Origin: Thermoproteota archaeon
Lineage (GTDB): Archaea; Thermoproteota; Thermoprotei_A; Sulfolobales; Pyrodictiaceae
Assembly: GCA_013153145.1 (NCBI GenBank)
Contig: JAADEY010000044.1
Coordinates: forward strand, 1-33,383
Direction: 5' to 3'
DNA length: 33,383 nt
Below the pieces are notes generated by a model that worked only from the letters and a program-made list of their open reading frames with translations, searched no databases and was not told where the DNA came from. Of the stretch, positions 1 to 7,713 are shown in pieces. Numbering within the stretch: position 1 is the stretch's first letter; each line of letters begins with the position of its first letter. The position numbers were made by a program, and so were the translations under genes.

Positions 1-795
1 TATCGCTATGAGGGCTGCATCAGCCTCCAGCCTGGAACCGTCCTCCAATACTACATCCACAAAATCCCCTTGAGCGGCCACCCCTGAGACCCTCTTGCCA
101 AGCCTAAACCCGACTCCACGCTTGCCGAGGAGGAGTCGGAGCCTCCTTGAGACGCTTCTATCCATGAATGGCAGTATCTCTCTCAGCGCCTCGACAAGGA
201 TAACCCTGGATCCGAAGCCAGCGGCTATGGAGGCCGCCTCGACCCCGACAGCGCCGCCACCGACGACAATGAGTCTCTCCGGTAACCCGTTGAGCCCTAG
301 GAACCCCCTATTAGTGACGACTCTCTCCTCGTCGACAATGATCCCCCGGGGTATCAGGGGCTCGGAGCCCGTAGCTACTATGAGCTTGCGGAACCCGACC
401 CTAACCCGTGGGGCGCTGGGTGGCTCTATGCAGGCCTCGTGGGGGCCGCAGACCCATCCCCTCCCCTTCGCAACCTCTACCCCGAGCCCCTCAAGGTCGC
501 TGGCGAGGAGTCTGCGGAGCTCATCGGTAATACTCCTAGCCCTCTCGAGGGCCTCGCCGAAGCCCGGCGCCCCCTGGCTCCGGGTGGGGGTGTATAGCGT
601 TACTGTATGCGTCGCCTCTACGAGCTTGTAGAGCGTCTTGAAGGGCACGCATCCATAGTTTAGACACTCCCCGCCGATGAGCCCCTCCTCGACTAGGAGC
701 ACGTTGAAGCCCTTCTCGGCGAGTATCCTGGCTGCAGTTGAGCCCCCTACACCTCCCCCGATCACGACAATGTCATAGCTGCTCCTCGCCGGCAT
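1..795 (-). CDS. Dihydrolipoamide dehydrogenase-like flavoprotein (class I pyridine nucleotide-disulfide oxidoreductase), 3' end outside window
   Basis: This is the N-terminal 265 codons of an FAD/NAD(P)H disulfide oxidoreductase; the C-terminal dimerisation domain lies beyond base 1. The protein starts [20 protein letters not shown], giving the FAD-binding GxGxxG fold near residues 10-17. A redox-active pair [13 protein letters not shown] follows near residue 43, with the CxxxxC spacing of dihydrolipoamide dehydrogenase and mercuric reductase. A second dinucleotide fold, [20 protein letters not shown], comes later and should bind NAD(P)H. The ATG at 795 overlaps the end of the upstream methyltransferase gene by 23 bases, so the two are probably cotranscribed. 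The family is certain. The substrate (lipoamide, CoA disulfide or another) cannot be decided without the C-terminal His-Glu region. No lipoyl or 2-oxoacid dehydrogenase genes are in view. Confidence 0.88.
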   Translation of the reverse strand, partial: MPARSSYDIVVIGGGVGGSTAARILAEKGFNVLLVEEGLIGGECLNYGCVPFKTLYKLVEATHTVTLYTPTRSQGAPGFGEALERARSITDELRRLLASDLEGLGVEVAKGRGWVCGPHEACIEPPSAPRVRVGFRKLIVATGSEPLIPRGIIVDEERVVTNRGFLGLNGLPERLIVVGGGAVGVEAASIAAGFGSRVILVEALREILPFMDRSVSRRLRLLLGKRGVGFRLGKRVSGVAAQGDFVDVVLEDGSRLEADAALIAI

Positions 796-1351
796 TGAGG
801 CTGACCACTTTCTTCCCCCGTGGGCTGGGTATAATCCTTAGCCTTGCTCCCGGGAACTCCATCCTCAACTCCCTCCCCTCATAGAGCCTGTCGAGGAAAA
901 CGGCTAGTGCTGCTACCTCGCTGTGGGGCTGGTTCCCTATCGCTACGTTGTAGTCCGCGGCCTCGTAGTAGAAGGGTGGAACCTTCTCAGCCCCAACCAC
1001 GACGAGCTTCGGCCTCGGGCTCCTCCTTATATCGTCTATCACGTCGTCGACGTGCAGCCCATACATGGTCAGGTGTATGACCTCGCCGCCCATAGCCTTC
1101 CAGTCCAACACATACCTCCTACCACTAACACCGCATAGGAGCTCCATGCTGCCACCCCACCTCTCCAAGACCCCGCGGAGGCTCTCCATCACCTTCTCGT
1201 CGCAGACGTCTGCCAGCACGAAGCCGTTGGCGCCGAAAGCCCTGGCCACCAGCCCGACGTGCGTGGTTATCCTCTTATCGCGTGCGGGCCTGTGGCCGAG
1301 CCTTAGAACATATACCTTCCCATACCTTTCAGCAGGGTGGCTATACTGCAT
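773..1351 (-). CDS. trm56: tRNA (cytidine(56)-2'-O)-methyltransferase, aTrm56
   Basis: A 192-residue SPOUT-class methyltransferase that 2'-O-methylates C56 in the T-loop of archaeal tRNAs using S-adenosylmethionine. The family signature is strong: [20 protein letters not shown] near the N-terminus, AFGANGF just after, and the trefoil-knot segment [20 protein letters not shown], then [22 protein letters not shown]. The ATG at 1351 lies inside the 3' end of hflX, a 49-base overlap, and adds about 13 residues before the conserved core. No other ATG precedes the core, so this start is kept. Its 3' end overlaps the flavoprotein gene by 23 bases. The arrangement suggests translational coupling within one minus-strand operon. 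Function follows from family identity with high confidence. Confidence 0.95.
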   Translation of the reverse strand: MQYSHPAERYGKVYVLRLGHRPARDKRITTHVGLVARAFGANGFVLADVCDEKVMESLRGVLERWGGSMELLCGVSGRRYVLDWKAMGGEVIHLTMYGLHVDDVIDDIRRSPRPKLVVVGAEKVPPFYYEAADYNVAIGNQPHSEVAALAVFLDRLYEGRELRMEFPGARLRIIPSPRGKKVVSLNAGEEQL

Positions 1352-2424
1352 GCCAGCTCACCGACCCCAGCCCCCCTCCTCGCGGACATGGGTATTACCC
1401 TCTCGAAGCCGGGGTACCTCTCACGGAACAACTCCTCGAGCATGGATACCCTCTCCCCAACCATGCCCTCGGGGAGGAGGTCCACCTTGTTGGCCGCGAC
1501 TATCAATGGCTTGCCGACAGCACCTATACGGTAGAGTGTATCGACACCCTCATCCACCTTCCTCCTAATTACATGCTCCTCCTCCGAGACATCGACGACG
1601 TAGACTAGTAGATCAGCCCCCGCGGCCTCCTCAAGGGTCGCGTGGAACGCCTCTATGATCTCCGCCGGTATATTGACTATGAAGCCGACGGTGTCCACGA
1701 ATGCAGCCCTAATACCCCCATCCAGGGGCCTCACGCGGGTCTTCGGCGATATCGTTGTGAAGTACTCCGGGCCTGCGGGCTTGGAGGCCCCGGTCAACGC
1801 GTTGAAGAGTGTCGTCTTGCCGGCGCTCGCATAGCCGACGATAGCTACGTGTGGGATGCCGCGCCTCCTCCTCTTCTCCCTCCACATGCTCCTCCTCTCC
1901 CGGAGCTCCTCAAGCCTCCTCCTTATCCTAGCAATCCTGGAAACCATGTACCTGTAGTAGGCGTCGATAGCGTAGCCTCCCGGGCCGCGGAGGCCAGGCA
2001 GCTCCTTAAGCTTAGACCTCCTAATCATCTCCCTTACTATCGGCAGCCTATGTCTCAGCCTCGCCAGCTCTATCTGCAGCCTCGCCTCCCTGCTGCCGGC
2101 GTGGAGCTCGAATATCTCCAGTATCAACAGCGTCCTGTCAATAGTCTCGACGCCTGCCTCGAGGACTATGTCCATGTAGTCTGAGGGCTTGACGTCATCG
2201 TATACTATTATTCTTGCCTCGTCGTCGCCCCGTAGAGGCTCAGCCTTCTCCGCAACCTCCCTGAGCTTGGCCCTGCTTAGGAGGCGTGAGCCCCGGCGCC
2301 TATAGTATATCCTGCCGTACTCCGTGTAGCCGGCTGTCTCTAGGAGGGCCTCGGCCTCCCTAACCAGCCAGCGTGGCGTGCTCCTCGGCAGTAGTAGTAG
2401 CGCCCTCCGCAGGTGTGGACGCAC
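1303..2424 (-). CDS. hflX: HflX-family GTPase
   Basis: A 373-residue ribosome-associated GTPase of the OBG/HflX group, which in characterised members binds the 50S subunit and rescues stalled or stress-damaged ribosomes. The N-terminal HflX domain contains [13 protein letters not shown] and [20 protein letters not shown], then a basic coiled region ([16 protein letters not shown]). The G domain has G1 [14 protein letters not shown], a G2 threonine region (FTTISP), G3 DTVGFI and G4 ANKVDLL. The usual linker motif GPGETQLE is degenerate here (GPGGYAID). The start is GTG at 2424, 24 bases after the MBF1 stop, with a purine-rich GGAAGGGG immediately before it. The gene is shorter than bacterial HflX, as usual in archaea. 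The identity is secure, but the ribosomal role is inferred. Confidence 0.93.
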   Translation of the reverse strand: MRPHLRRALLLLPRSTPRWLVREAEALLETAGYTEYGRIYYRRRGSRLLSRAKLREVAEKAEPLRGDDEARIIVYDDVKPSDYMDIVLEAGVETIDRTLLILEIFELHAGSREARLQIELARLRHRLPIVREMIRRSKLKELPGLRGPGGYAIDAYYRYMVSRIARIRRRLEELRERRSMWREKRRRRGIPHVAIVGYASAGKTTLFNALTGASKPAGPEYFTTISPKTRVRPLDGGIRAAFVDTVGFIVNIPAEIIEAFHATLEEAAGADLLVYVVDVSEEEHVIRRKVDEGVDTLYRIGAVGKPLIVAANKVDLLPEGMVGERVSMLEELFRERYPGFERVIPMSARRGAGVGELACSIATLLKGMGRYMF

Positions 2425-2448
2425 CCCCTTCCATCACGGCTTACCTAG

Positions 2449-3063
2449 CTACTCCTCCCTAATCTCGGCTATGTCGCCGAGCGTGAGGTAGAACTCCTCC
2501 CTGCCTCCCGCCTCCTCCTCTTCCTCTATCACGGGCTCCAGGAGCTTTATGCCGAGAACCCTCTCGAGCCTCCTCGCGAGGTCTATTGTTGGCTTGAGGC
2601 TCCCGGACTCTATCCTCTTAATCACCTTCTCGCTAACCTTAACCTTTGCTGCCAGGAGGGCCTGCGTCCAGCCCAGCCTCTCCCTCGCCCTCCTTATCCT
2701 AGACGCGTAGTCGTCCACAACCTCATACCTCTCCACAGCCCCCAGGCCACCGCCGCGCCTAGGTGCAAGGGCAGTACTCCTGCGCGGGGCCCTCCTCTCG
2801 GCGCTGCTCCTCCTACGCGTAGTGGTGGTGGCTGCAGGTGGCGCCGCGGGGGCCGGTGCCTCTACCTGTGGTAGCCCCCTCAGCCTCATGGGGGTCTCGG
2901 GCGAGGAGCGGCCAGCGTAGCGGCTGTAGCAGCGCTGACATACAGTCATGAATGCTCCTTCTATGACAACCCTGTATGCCCTGCCGGTGATGGGTCTGCC
3001 GCACATGTCGCAGTATAATGGCTCCTCCCTTCTCCTCCTGGAGTAGGACAAGGCCTGATGCAC
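2449..3063 (-). CDS. Multiprotein bridging factor 1 homologue (zinc ribbon plus HTH)
   Basis: An archaeal MBF1-type regulator. The N-terminal zinc ribbon is PLYCDMCGRPITGRAYR with the second cysteine pair in VCQRC. A low-complexity Ala/Pro/Thr/Arg linker follows. The C-terminal Cro/C1-type helix-turn-helix is RARERLGWTQALLAAKVKVS, ending KRIESGSLKPTIDLARRLERVLGI. The tail is acidic. The open frame runs up to an ATG at 3156, but that would extend through the intergenic TATA-like box and into the PAN leader. The GTG at 3063 is a better start because it lies about 50 bases downstream of that box and just before the conserved domain. The gene is first of four in a tight operon and divergent from PAN. 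In other archaea MBF1 associates with ribosomes and transcription factors, but its target is not evident here. Confidence 0.9.
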   Translation of the reverse strand: MHQALSYSRRRREEPLYCDMCGRPITGRAYRVVIEGAFMTVCQRCYSRYAGRSSPETPMRLRGLPQVEAPAPAAPPAATTTTRRRSSAERRAPRRSTALAPRRGGGLGAVERYEVVDDYASRIRRARERLGWTQALLAAKVKVSEKVIKRIESGSLKPTIDLARRLERVLGIKLLEPVIEEEEEAGGREEFYLTLGDIAEIREE

Positions 3064-3110
3064 CCTCTTCCCCGGGGCGTCTTGCTCGGTGGTGTTATAG
3101 GCCGGTAAGC

Positions 3111-3120
3111 TATTATTTAG
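3111..3120. promoter_or_regulatory. Single A/T-rich box between MBF1 and PAN genes (putative shared TATA box)
   Basis: TATTATTTAG is the only A/T-rich element between the divergent mbf1-like and PAN genes. It lies about 45-50 bases from the PAN ATG at 3163 and about 50 bases from the proposed MBF1 GTG at 3063. Archaeal TATA boxes sit about 26 bases from the transcript start, so both genes would have short leaders. This is inferred from position and composition only. Confidence 0.5.
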
Positions 3121-3162
3121 ACTTCGAACCTCTTGAAGTATATAGGCGGGGGGCATTGCTTT

Positions 3163-4356
3163 ATGGCTAGCGCCATCGACAGTGCTGGTGGCGGTGACTT
3201 CCAGGCCCTCATCGAGTACATAAAGTATCTTGAGAGGAGGCTTAAGGAGCTTGAGGCTGAGAGGGCTGAGCTTAGGAGGGAGCTCCGCCGCTACAAGGTC
3301 GAGATAGACAAGTATAGGTCAACGCCCCTGATAGAGGCTATACTGCTCGACCTGCTCCCCGATGGTAGGGCTGTGGTTAAGAGTACTGCTGGGCCGAACC
3401 TCGTGGTGTATATTGCGAGCACCGTTGATAGGTCGAAGCTTGTGCCGGGTGCGAGGGTTGCTCTCAACCAGCGTGGCTCGGTGATCGTCGAGGTTCTGCC
3501 GGGTAGGGAGGATCCATACGTGAAGGCTATGGAGGTTGTTGAGAGGCCGGGTGTAACCTTTGATGATATTGGTGGCCTCGAGGAGCAGAAGAGGGAGCTG
3601 ATAGAGGCTGTTATACTCCCCCTGACGAAGCCAGAGCTCTTCCGGGAGCTCGGCATAGAGCCTCCTAAGGGTGTGCTGCTCTACGGGCCTCCGGGCTGCG
3701 GCAAGACACTACTAGCGAAGGCTGTTGCTACGACTGCTAAGGCTACGTTCATACGTGTTGTGGCCTCGGAGTTTGTGCAGAAGTATGTGGGTGAGGGTGC
3801 GAGGATAGTCCGTGAGGTCTTCAGGATGGCTAGGAGGAAGGCGCCAGCGATAGTATTCATTGATGAGCTTGACGCGATAGCTGCTAGGAGGCTTGAGGTG
3901 GGTACTAGTGGCGAGAGGGAGGTGCAGCGCACACTTATGCAGCTCCTGGCTGAGCTAGACGGCTTCGACCCGCTCGACAACGTGAAGGTGATAGCTGCGA
4001 CTAACAGGATAGACATACTCGACCCAGCGATACTGAGGCCGGGGAGGTTTGACAGGCTGATCTACGTGCCGCCACCGGACCTCAAGGGGAGGTATGAGAT
4101 ATTCCGCATACACACGAGGAAGATGAAGATAGGGAGGGATGTCGACTTCTGGAAGCTCGCCAGGATGACTGAGGGCGCGACTGGAGCAGATATAAAGGCC
4201 ATCGTGGTTGAGGCGGGCTACAACGCGCTGAGGAGGGGGTCTAGAGCTGTCGAGATGCAGGACTTCATCAATGCAGTCCAGAAGGTGTTGAAGAAGAGGT
4301 ATAGGCCCTACGCGGAGGAGGAGAGGGAGTCCAACGCGGCCCCGATACACATGTAG
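3163..4356 (+). CDS. pan: Proteasome-activating nucleotidase (PAN), AAA ATPase
   Basis: A 397-residue hexameric AAA ATPase that unfolds substrates and feeds them into the 20S proteasome. The order is an N-terminal coiled coil (about residues 10-50, heptads such as [16 protein letters not shown]), an OB domain, then the AAA module. The module has Walker A GPPGCGKT (about 175-182), an aromatic-hydrophobic-glycine pore loop in FVQKYVGEG, Walker [10 protein letters not shown] (about 231) and arginine fingers in RPGRFDR. ATG at 3163 is preferred over the in-frame TTG at 3133 because it follows the G-rich ribosome-binding stretch GGCGGGGGGC at a suitable distance. The last residues are PIHM. The usual HbYX motif that docks PAN onto the proteasome needs Tyr at the second-to-last position, and here it is His. 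It leads a three-gene block with the PUA and PAC2 genes. Confidence 0.96.
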   Translation: MASAIDSAGGGDFQALIEYIKYLERRLKELEAERAELRRELRRYKVEIDKYRSTPLIEAILLDLLPDGRAVVKSTAGPNLVVYIASTVDRSKLVPGARVALNQRGSVIVEVLPGREDPYVKAMEVVERPGVTFDDIGGLEEQKRELIEAVILPLTKPELFRELGIEPPKGVLLYGPPGCGKTLLAKAVATTAKATFIRVVASEFVQKYVGEGARIVREVFRMARRKAPAIVFIDELDAIAARRLEVGTSGEREVQRTLMQLLAELDGFDPLDNVKVIAATNRIDILDPAILRPGRFDRLIYVPPPDLKGRYEIFRIHTRKMKIGRDVDFWKLARMTEGATGADIKAIVVEAGYNALRRGSRAVEMQDFINAVQKVLKKRYRPYAEEERESNAAPIHM

Positions 4357-4373
4357 GCGTTTGATTCTTTCCA

Positions 4374-4390
4374 CCCCTCCACAAGAGGGG
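4374..4390 (+). promoter_or_regulatory. Small hairpin whose 3' arm is the ribosome-binding site of the PUA gene
   Basis: CCCCTC at 4374-4379 and GAGGGG at 4385-4390 form a perfect 6-bp stem with a 5-base loop between PAN and the PUA gene. The GAGGGG arm is also the only Shine-Dalgarno-like element before the TTG start at 4392. Folding would therefore mask it. Whether this modulates translation or is a remnant terminator is unknown. Confidence 0.45.
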
Positions 4391-4391
4391 A

Positions 4392-4880
4392 TTGACGGGC
4401 TTGATTCTTAGGAAGGCATCCAGGGAGGAGGTTGTCAGGCTTAGGAGCATAGCTGACTACCAGTTCGGCTGGCCTGCAGGCGACCACCTCATACCCGGCG
4501 ACTGCCTGGTCGGCATATCGCCTGCAACGAGGAGGATAAGAGAGGTCTATGGGGATGAGGGCCTCATAGCTGTTTTGAGGGCCCATGACTACCAGTTCTC
4601 GCTGAGCCTCCTCGGGGGGAGGCTGCTCAAGTCCTGCTTCCCCCCGCCGAGGCATAGGGTTGTCGTCAGGGCTCCCTTGGAGTCTAAGAGCGTGCCTACC
4701 CGCCTGGTCGTGGAGGTTGACCCCCTGCTTAGGCCTGGGGATGAGGTTTTAGTTGTGGACGAGTCTGATAGGCTGCTTGGAGTTGGTAGGTTGAGGATGC
4801 CCGTTCGCGATATATTGGAGGGCTGCGCGGGTGAGGCTGTTAGGGTTAGGAAGCTGGTTGTGGAGAAGCCTGGAGCGTGA
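4392..4880 (+). CDS. Pre-PUA plus PUA domain protein, probable detached C-terminal part of archaeosine transglycosylase
   Basis: A 162-residue protein. The N-terminal half (RLRSIADYQFGWPAGDHL, then RRIREVYGDEGLIAVLRAHD) resembles the TGT C2/pre-PUA domain that precedes the PUA domain in archaeal TGT and ArcS. The C-terminal half (VVEVDPLLRPGDEVLVVDES, then DRLLGVGRL) has the PUA fold signature for binding RNA. The start is TTG at 4392, supported by GAGGGG seven bases upstream. It lies 35 bases after PAN, and its stop overlaps the PAC2 gene start. The TGT catalytic gene at 5622-7190 on the opposite strand stops before such domains. The inference is that the two products act together on position 15 of tRNA. 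It could also be a general PUA RNA-binding protein. Confidence 0.82.
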   Translation: MTGLILRKASREEVVRLRSIADYQFGWPAGDHLIPGDCLVGISPATRRIREVYGDEGLIAVLRAHDYQFSLSLLGGRLLKSCFPPPRHRVVVRAPLESKSVPTRLVVEVDPLLRPGDEVLVVDESDRLLGVGRLRMPVRDILEGCAGEAVRVRKLVVEKPGA

Positions 4881-5653
4881 TGGCCTTGGATCTGCAGGAG
4901 TATAGGTTCTCGAGCGTCAGGATAGTGCTTGAGAAGCCGTTGAAGAGCATCATAGCTGGCGCTTCGCGTGTGGTCTTCGTTACGGGGTTTAAGGGCTTCG
5001 GGATGGTGGGGTACATCAGTGTTGTCCATATGGCTGAGAAGCTTAACTGCAGCCGTGTCGGAGCCGTGTTGACCAAGTATATGCCCGAGGCGGTCACCGT
5101 CGAGGACTATGGCGTGACGTACCCGTTTGAGATATTCGCGTGCAGGGAGGGCGACCTCGCGCTAATACTGCTCCTCTGCCACGATATTCCGAGCGGGCAG
5201 GAGAGGAGCGTCTTTGCTGAGGCTGTGATACGGTGGGTTAAGAGGCTTGGCGTTGACGAGGCGGTGTTCTTCGGCGGTTTCGATTCTAGGTATAAGGTTG
5301 GCGAGGAGAACCTTAGGTGGGTTAAGACGTCGGCGTGTGGGAGGGAGCTGGAGGAGCCTATGATGGCTAGCGGGCTATACATTGTCGGCCCCTTGGCGCT
5401 CCTCACGATGTATGCGGAGCTTTATCATGTGCCTGCGCTCGTGCTGCTCCCCTATGCTGAGGCTAGCAGGCCCGATCCTAGGGCGGCGGCGATAGCTATT
5501 GAGAAGTTCTCGGAGCTGTATGGGGTGAGTATAGGTGTTGAGGAGCTCTATGAGAAGGCTAGGATAATTGAGGAGGAGATGATTAAGCTTGAGGAGCAGA
5601 AGGAGAAGAGTACCGCGGCATTCACTGGTGCTGCTGATAAGGTGTACATGTAG
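4877..5653 (+). CDS. PAC2-family protein (archaeal proteasome assembly chaperone type) with C-terminal HbYX motif
   Basis: A 258-residue member of the PAC2/DUF75 family, which includes eukaryotic PAC1/PAC2 and the archaeal Pba proteins. Family features are VVFVTGFKGFGMVGYISVVH near the N-terminus, EAVTVEDYGVTYPFEIF, LILLLCHDIPSGQE and VDEAVFFGGFDSRY. A C-terminal coiled segment (YEKARIIEEEMIKLEEQKEK) precedes a flexible tail ending KVYM. Val-Tyr-Met fits the hydrophobic-Tyr-X motif that opens the 20S gate. The start is GTG at 4877 or the adjacent ATG at 4880, overlapping the PUA gene stop. Its last 32 bases overlap the convergent TGT gene. Location two genes after PAN supports a proteasome role, either assembly or ATP-independent activation. 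That role is inference. Confidence 0.88.
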   Translation: MMALDLQEYRFSSVRIVLEKPLKSIIAGASRVVFVTGFKGFGMVGYISVVHMAEKLNCSRVGAVLTKYMPEAVTVEDYGVTYPFEIFACREGDLALILLLCHDIPSGQERSVFAEAVIRWVKRLGVDEAVFFGGFDSRYKVGEENLRWVKTSACGRELEEPMMASGLYIVGPLALLTMYAELYHVPALVLLPYAEASRPDPRAAAIAIEKFSELYGVSIGVEELYEKARIIEEEMIKLEEQKEKSTAAFTGAADKVYM

Positions 5654-7190
5654 CCTCTATGCCTTTCTCCTTTAGGGCCTCCACGGCCCTGCAGGCTATC
5701 TGCCTGCTCCATGCCGCCTCCTCGGTGTAGTGGATCACTATCCTCTCGTAGCAGTCCTGGTGTGTGGCTATGTAGTCTGTGAGTCTTGCTGCCGTTATCC
5801 TGGCCGTCTCTTCGTCTACCTCGTCGCTGTAGGGTGCCTCGAACTGGGAGAGGGGGTATGTCTCTGCTAGTTCCTCGGGTACTGGGCCTATTATTGGGGC
5901 GTATCCTATGACGTGTCTCCCGGGTTTGCTGAGTCTGCGGTACATCTGTGAGTTTGTGAAGGGCTTCTCGCCGGGCAGTATTGGTATTAGGTGTGCTTCG
6001 GAGGGGCATTTCCTTGGCCTGTAGTTCTTCGTTACTCTGTTCCAGTGGCTCCTTATCTTGGGGTTTAGGGCTGAGTGGTGGTCGTAGATGAAGACTCCTC
6101 TTAGTATTGCTGATTTTATGCGGGGGCTCAGCGGCTCTATGTAGTCCATGTATTTCCTATATCTCTTGAAGGCTGCGTAGATTGATGGGTGTGCTTTGCT
6201 CCTCTCTTCGAGTAGCTCCCAGAGCCTCCCCTCTCTTATGGCTGTTTTTACCTCGTTGAGTACTTGTCTGAGCACGTAGAGGTTGTGTAGTGCTAGTAGT
6301 CTTGTTCTCTCTGGTTTTGGGAGTTGCATGAGGTCTTCGGGGGTGTGTTTTATGCATATGGGGCAGCTGCATGGCAGTGTTGGGAGGTTCTTCAGCCTAT
6401 ATGTCTTCGTTGGCGTCATGTACCTGTCGTCTCTGGCGTAGAGTATGTAGGAGGCGGAGTCGAAGAGGTCTACTCCCAGTGCTACTGCGAAGGGGATTAT
6501 CATTGGGTGGCCTGCTCCGAAGAGGTGTAGTGGGTGGCTTCTCGGTATGATTTTCCTCGTCGTGTATATCATGTCTAGTATGTCGCTGTAGCTGTATCGT
6601 TCCAGGAGTACTGTTGGGGAGCCGAGGGCGTATAGCTGGTAGTGTTCTGCTAGCTTTGCTGACTCCCTGGCGGAGTACTCGACTAGGTCTTTGAATGGCC
6701 CTCCCTGTATTGGGAGTGTCCAGACGCGTTTATCGGGGTCTATGTATTGGAGTGCTTCCCGCGCCCTCCTGAGGGTTTCATGGACGCTCTCTTCCGCCTC
6801 CCTCCTATCCCTCGTGGTGCCTGTTGGTACGTCGAGGATGACTGCTATGTCCGTGTTTATCCTCTTCTCGTACTCTATTATTTCCTTGTTTGTTGCCTCT
6901 ACCCTGCCGTAGCGGAGGAGCTGGTAGGCCCCCGAGTCTGTCATTACTATGCCTTTGAAGCCTATTGCCTCGTGTATGTCTACTGGTTTTCCGAGCCTCT
7001 TCATCGCCAGGTAGGCGTTTGTTATTACTGCCTTGAAGCCTGCCTGGATGATCTCCTCTGGGCTCACCTCCTGCCTGGCTGGGTCTATGACGGGTAGTAG
7101 GGCTGGTGTTTCGAGCCATCCTCTTGGCGTCTTCAGCCTGCCTATCCTCGCGGCTAGGTCTACGTCCTTTTCCTCGAAGAGGCCTATCAT
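5622..7190 (-). CDS. tgtA: Archaeosine tRNA-guanine transglycosylase, catalytic subunit without PUA domain
   Basis: A 522-residue enzyme that replaces guanine-15 in the tRNA D-loop with preQ0, the first step of archaeosine formation on the tRNA. The catalytic barrel shows VMTDSGAYQLLRYG, VILDVPTGTTRDR, WTLPIQGGPF, HLFGAGHPM and GVDLFDSASY. A zinc site CSCPIC is followed by a His about 25 residues later. After about residue 360 a C1-type domain follows (VIGYAPIIGPVPEELAETYP). The protein ends TPYQQHQ with no pre-PUA or PUA domain, unlike the roughly 580-residue euryarchaeal enzymes. The ATG at 7190 overlaps the Sm gene stop as ATGA, so the two are coupled. The 3' end overlaps PAC2 antisense by 32 bases. 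The identity is very secure. Confidence 0.96.
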   Translation of the reverse strand: MIGLFEEKDVDLAARIGRLKTPRGWLETPALLPVIDPARQEVSPEEIIQAGFKAVITNAYLAMKRLGKPVDIHEAIGFKGIVMTDSGAYQLLRYGRVEATNKEIIEYEKRINTDIAVILDVPTGTTRDRREAEESVHETLRRAREALQYIDPDKRVWTLPIQGGPFKDLVEYSARESAKLAEHYQLYALGSPTVLLERYSYSDILDMIYTTRKIIPRSHPLHLFGAGHPMIIPFAVALGVDLFDSASYILYARDDRYMTPTKTYRLKNLPTLPCSCPICIKHTPEDLMQLPKPERTRLLALHNLYVLRQVLNEVKTAIREGRLWELLEERSKAHPSIYAAFKRYRKYMDYIEPLSPRIKSAILRGVFIYDHHSALNPKIRSHWNRVTKNYRPRKCPSEAHLIPILPGEKPFTNSQMYRRLSKPGRHVIGYAPIIGPVPEELAETYPLSQFEAPYSDEVDEETARITAARLTDYIATHQDCYERIVIHYTEEAAWSRQIACRAVEALKEKGIEATCTPYQQHQ

Positions 7191-7639
7191 TGTGGTTGTT
7201 CTCCCCTCTTCTTGGCCTCGAGGTACTCTTTTAGTAGTCCATATATCTTGCCGGCCATTGCGCCGGCTCCTTCGACCCCGGTTGCTGTTACACGGTACGT
7301 GTTGAGTACGACGACTACGCCTGCATCCTGGTATACCTTGACGGCGTCTGGTCTTAGGCCGAGCTTCCTTACGAGGTATGTGGCGAACTCCTGTGGGTTG
7401 AATATGCTTTCCTCATATGCTCTTATCTCTGCGAGGGCTGCGCCTTTTATGAATAGGCGTGCTATCTTCTCATCGCCGCTTGTCGCGTTTGCAAGCATGA
7501 GGTCCATTGATGGGTGGTCGAAGCCGATGAGTCTCCCGCGGTACTTCTTCCCGTTTATGAGTACGACCTCGACCTCGCGGCCGACGAGGCTTGAGAGCTC
7601 GGTGAGGAGTCTCCTGGTGAAGGTTGGGGTGAAGCTCAT
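7187..7639 (-). CDS. Sm-like archaeal protein with C-terminal extension (SmAP3 type)
   Basis: A 150-residue LSm-fold RNA-binding protein expected to form a ring. The Sm1 motif is LVGREVEVVLINGKKYRGRL followed by IGFDHPSMDLMLANA. The Sm2 motif is the short RLFIKGAALAEI. About 70 more residues (FATYLVRKLGLRPDAVKVYQ onward) form a separate C-terminal domain, as in the SmAP3 group of Crenarchaeota rather than the 75-residue SmAP1/2. The ATG at 7639 lies about 35 bases from an A/T box shared with the divergent Rpo8-like gene. Its stop overlaps the start of tgtA by 4 bases, linking an RNA-binding ring to tRNA modification. Its RNA targets are unknown. Confidence 0.9.
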   Translation of the reverse strand: MSFTPTFTRRLLTELSSLVGREVEVVLINGKKYRGRLIGFDHPSMDLMLANATSGDEKIARLFIKGAALAEIRAYEESIFNPQEFATYLVRKLGLRPDAVKVYQDAGVVVVLNTYRVTATGVEGAGAMAGKIYGLLKEYLEAKKRGEQPQ

Positions 7640-7670
7640 CTCGGGTGCCCGTTGTCTCGGCTGCGTCAGG

Positions 7671-7680
7671 GATATATTAT
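7671..7680. promoter_or_regulatory. Shared TATA-like box between Sm-like and Rpo8 genes
   Basis: GATATATTAT is the only A/T-rich element between the Sm-like gene (ATG 7639, minus) and the Rpo8-like gene (TTG 7714 or 7720, plus). It lies about 35 bases from each start, which suits TATA-to-start spacing for nearly leaderless transcripts in both directions. This rests on sequence position only. Confidence 0.55.
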
Positions 7681-7713
7681 GGCATTGGGTTCTGCGGCCT
7701 TGGTGGTTACTGG

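Noticed and set aside
95-631. Long plus-strand frames over the first 1.6 kb
   Set aside because: They are antisense to the flavoprotein, Trm56 and HflX genes, which have clear motifs; the plus-strand translations are low-complexity Ser/Pro/Arg.
3064-3156. Longer MBF1 start at ATG 3156
   Set aside because: It would place the promoter box inside the gene and the start within 10 bases of PAN; the added residues lack family similarity.
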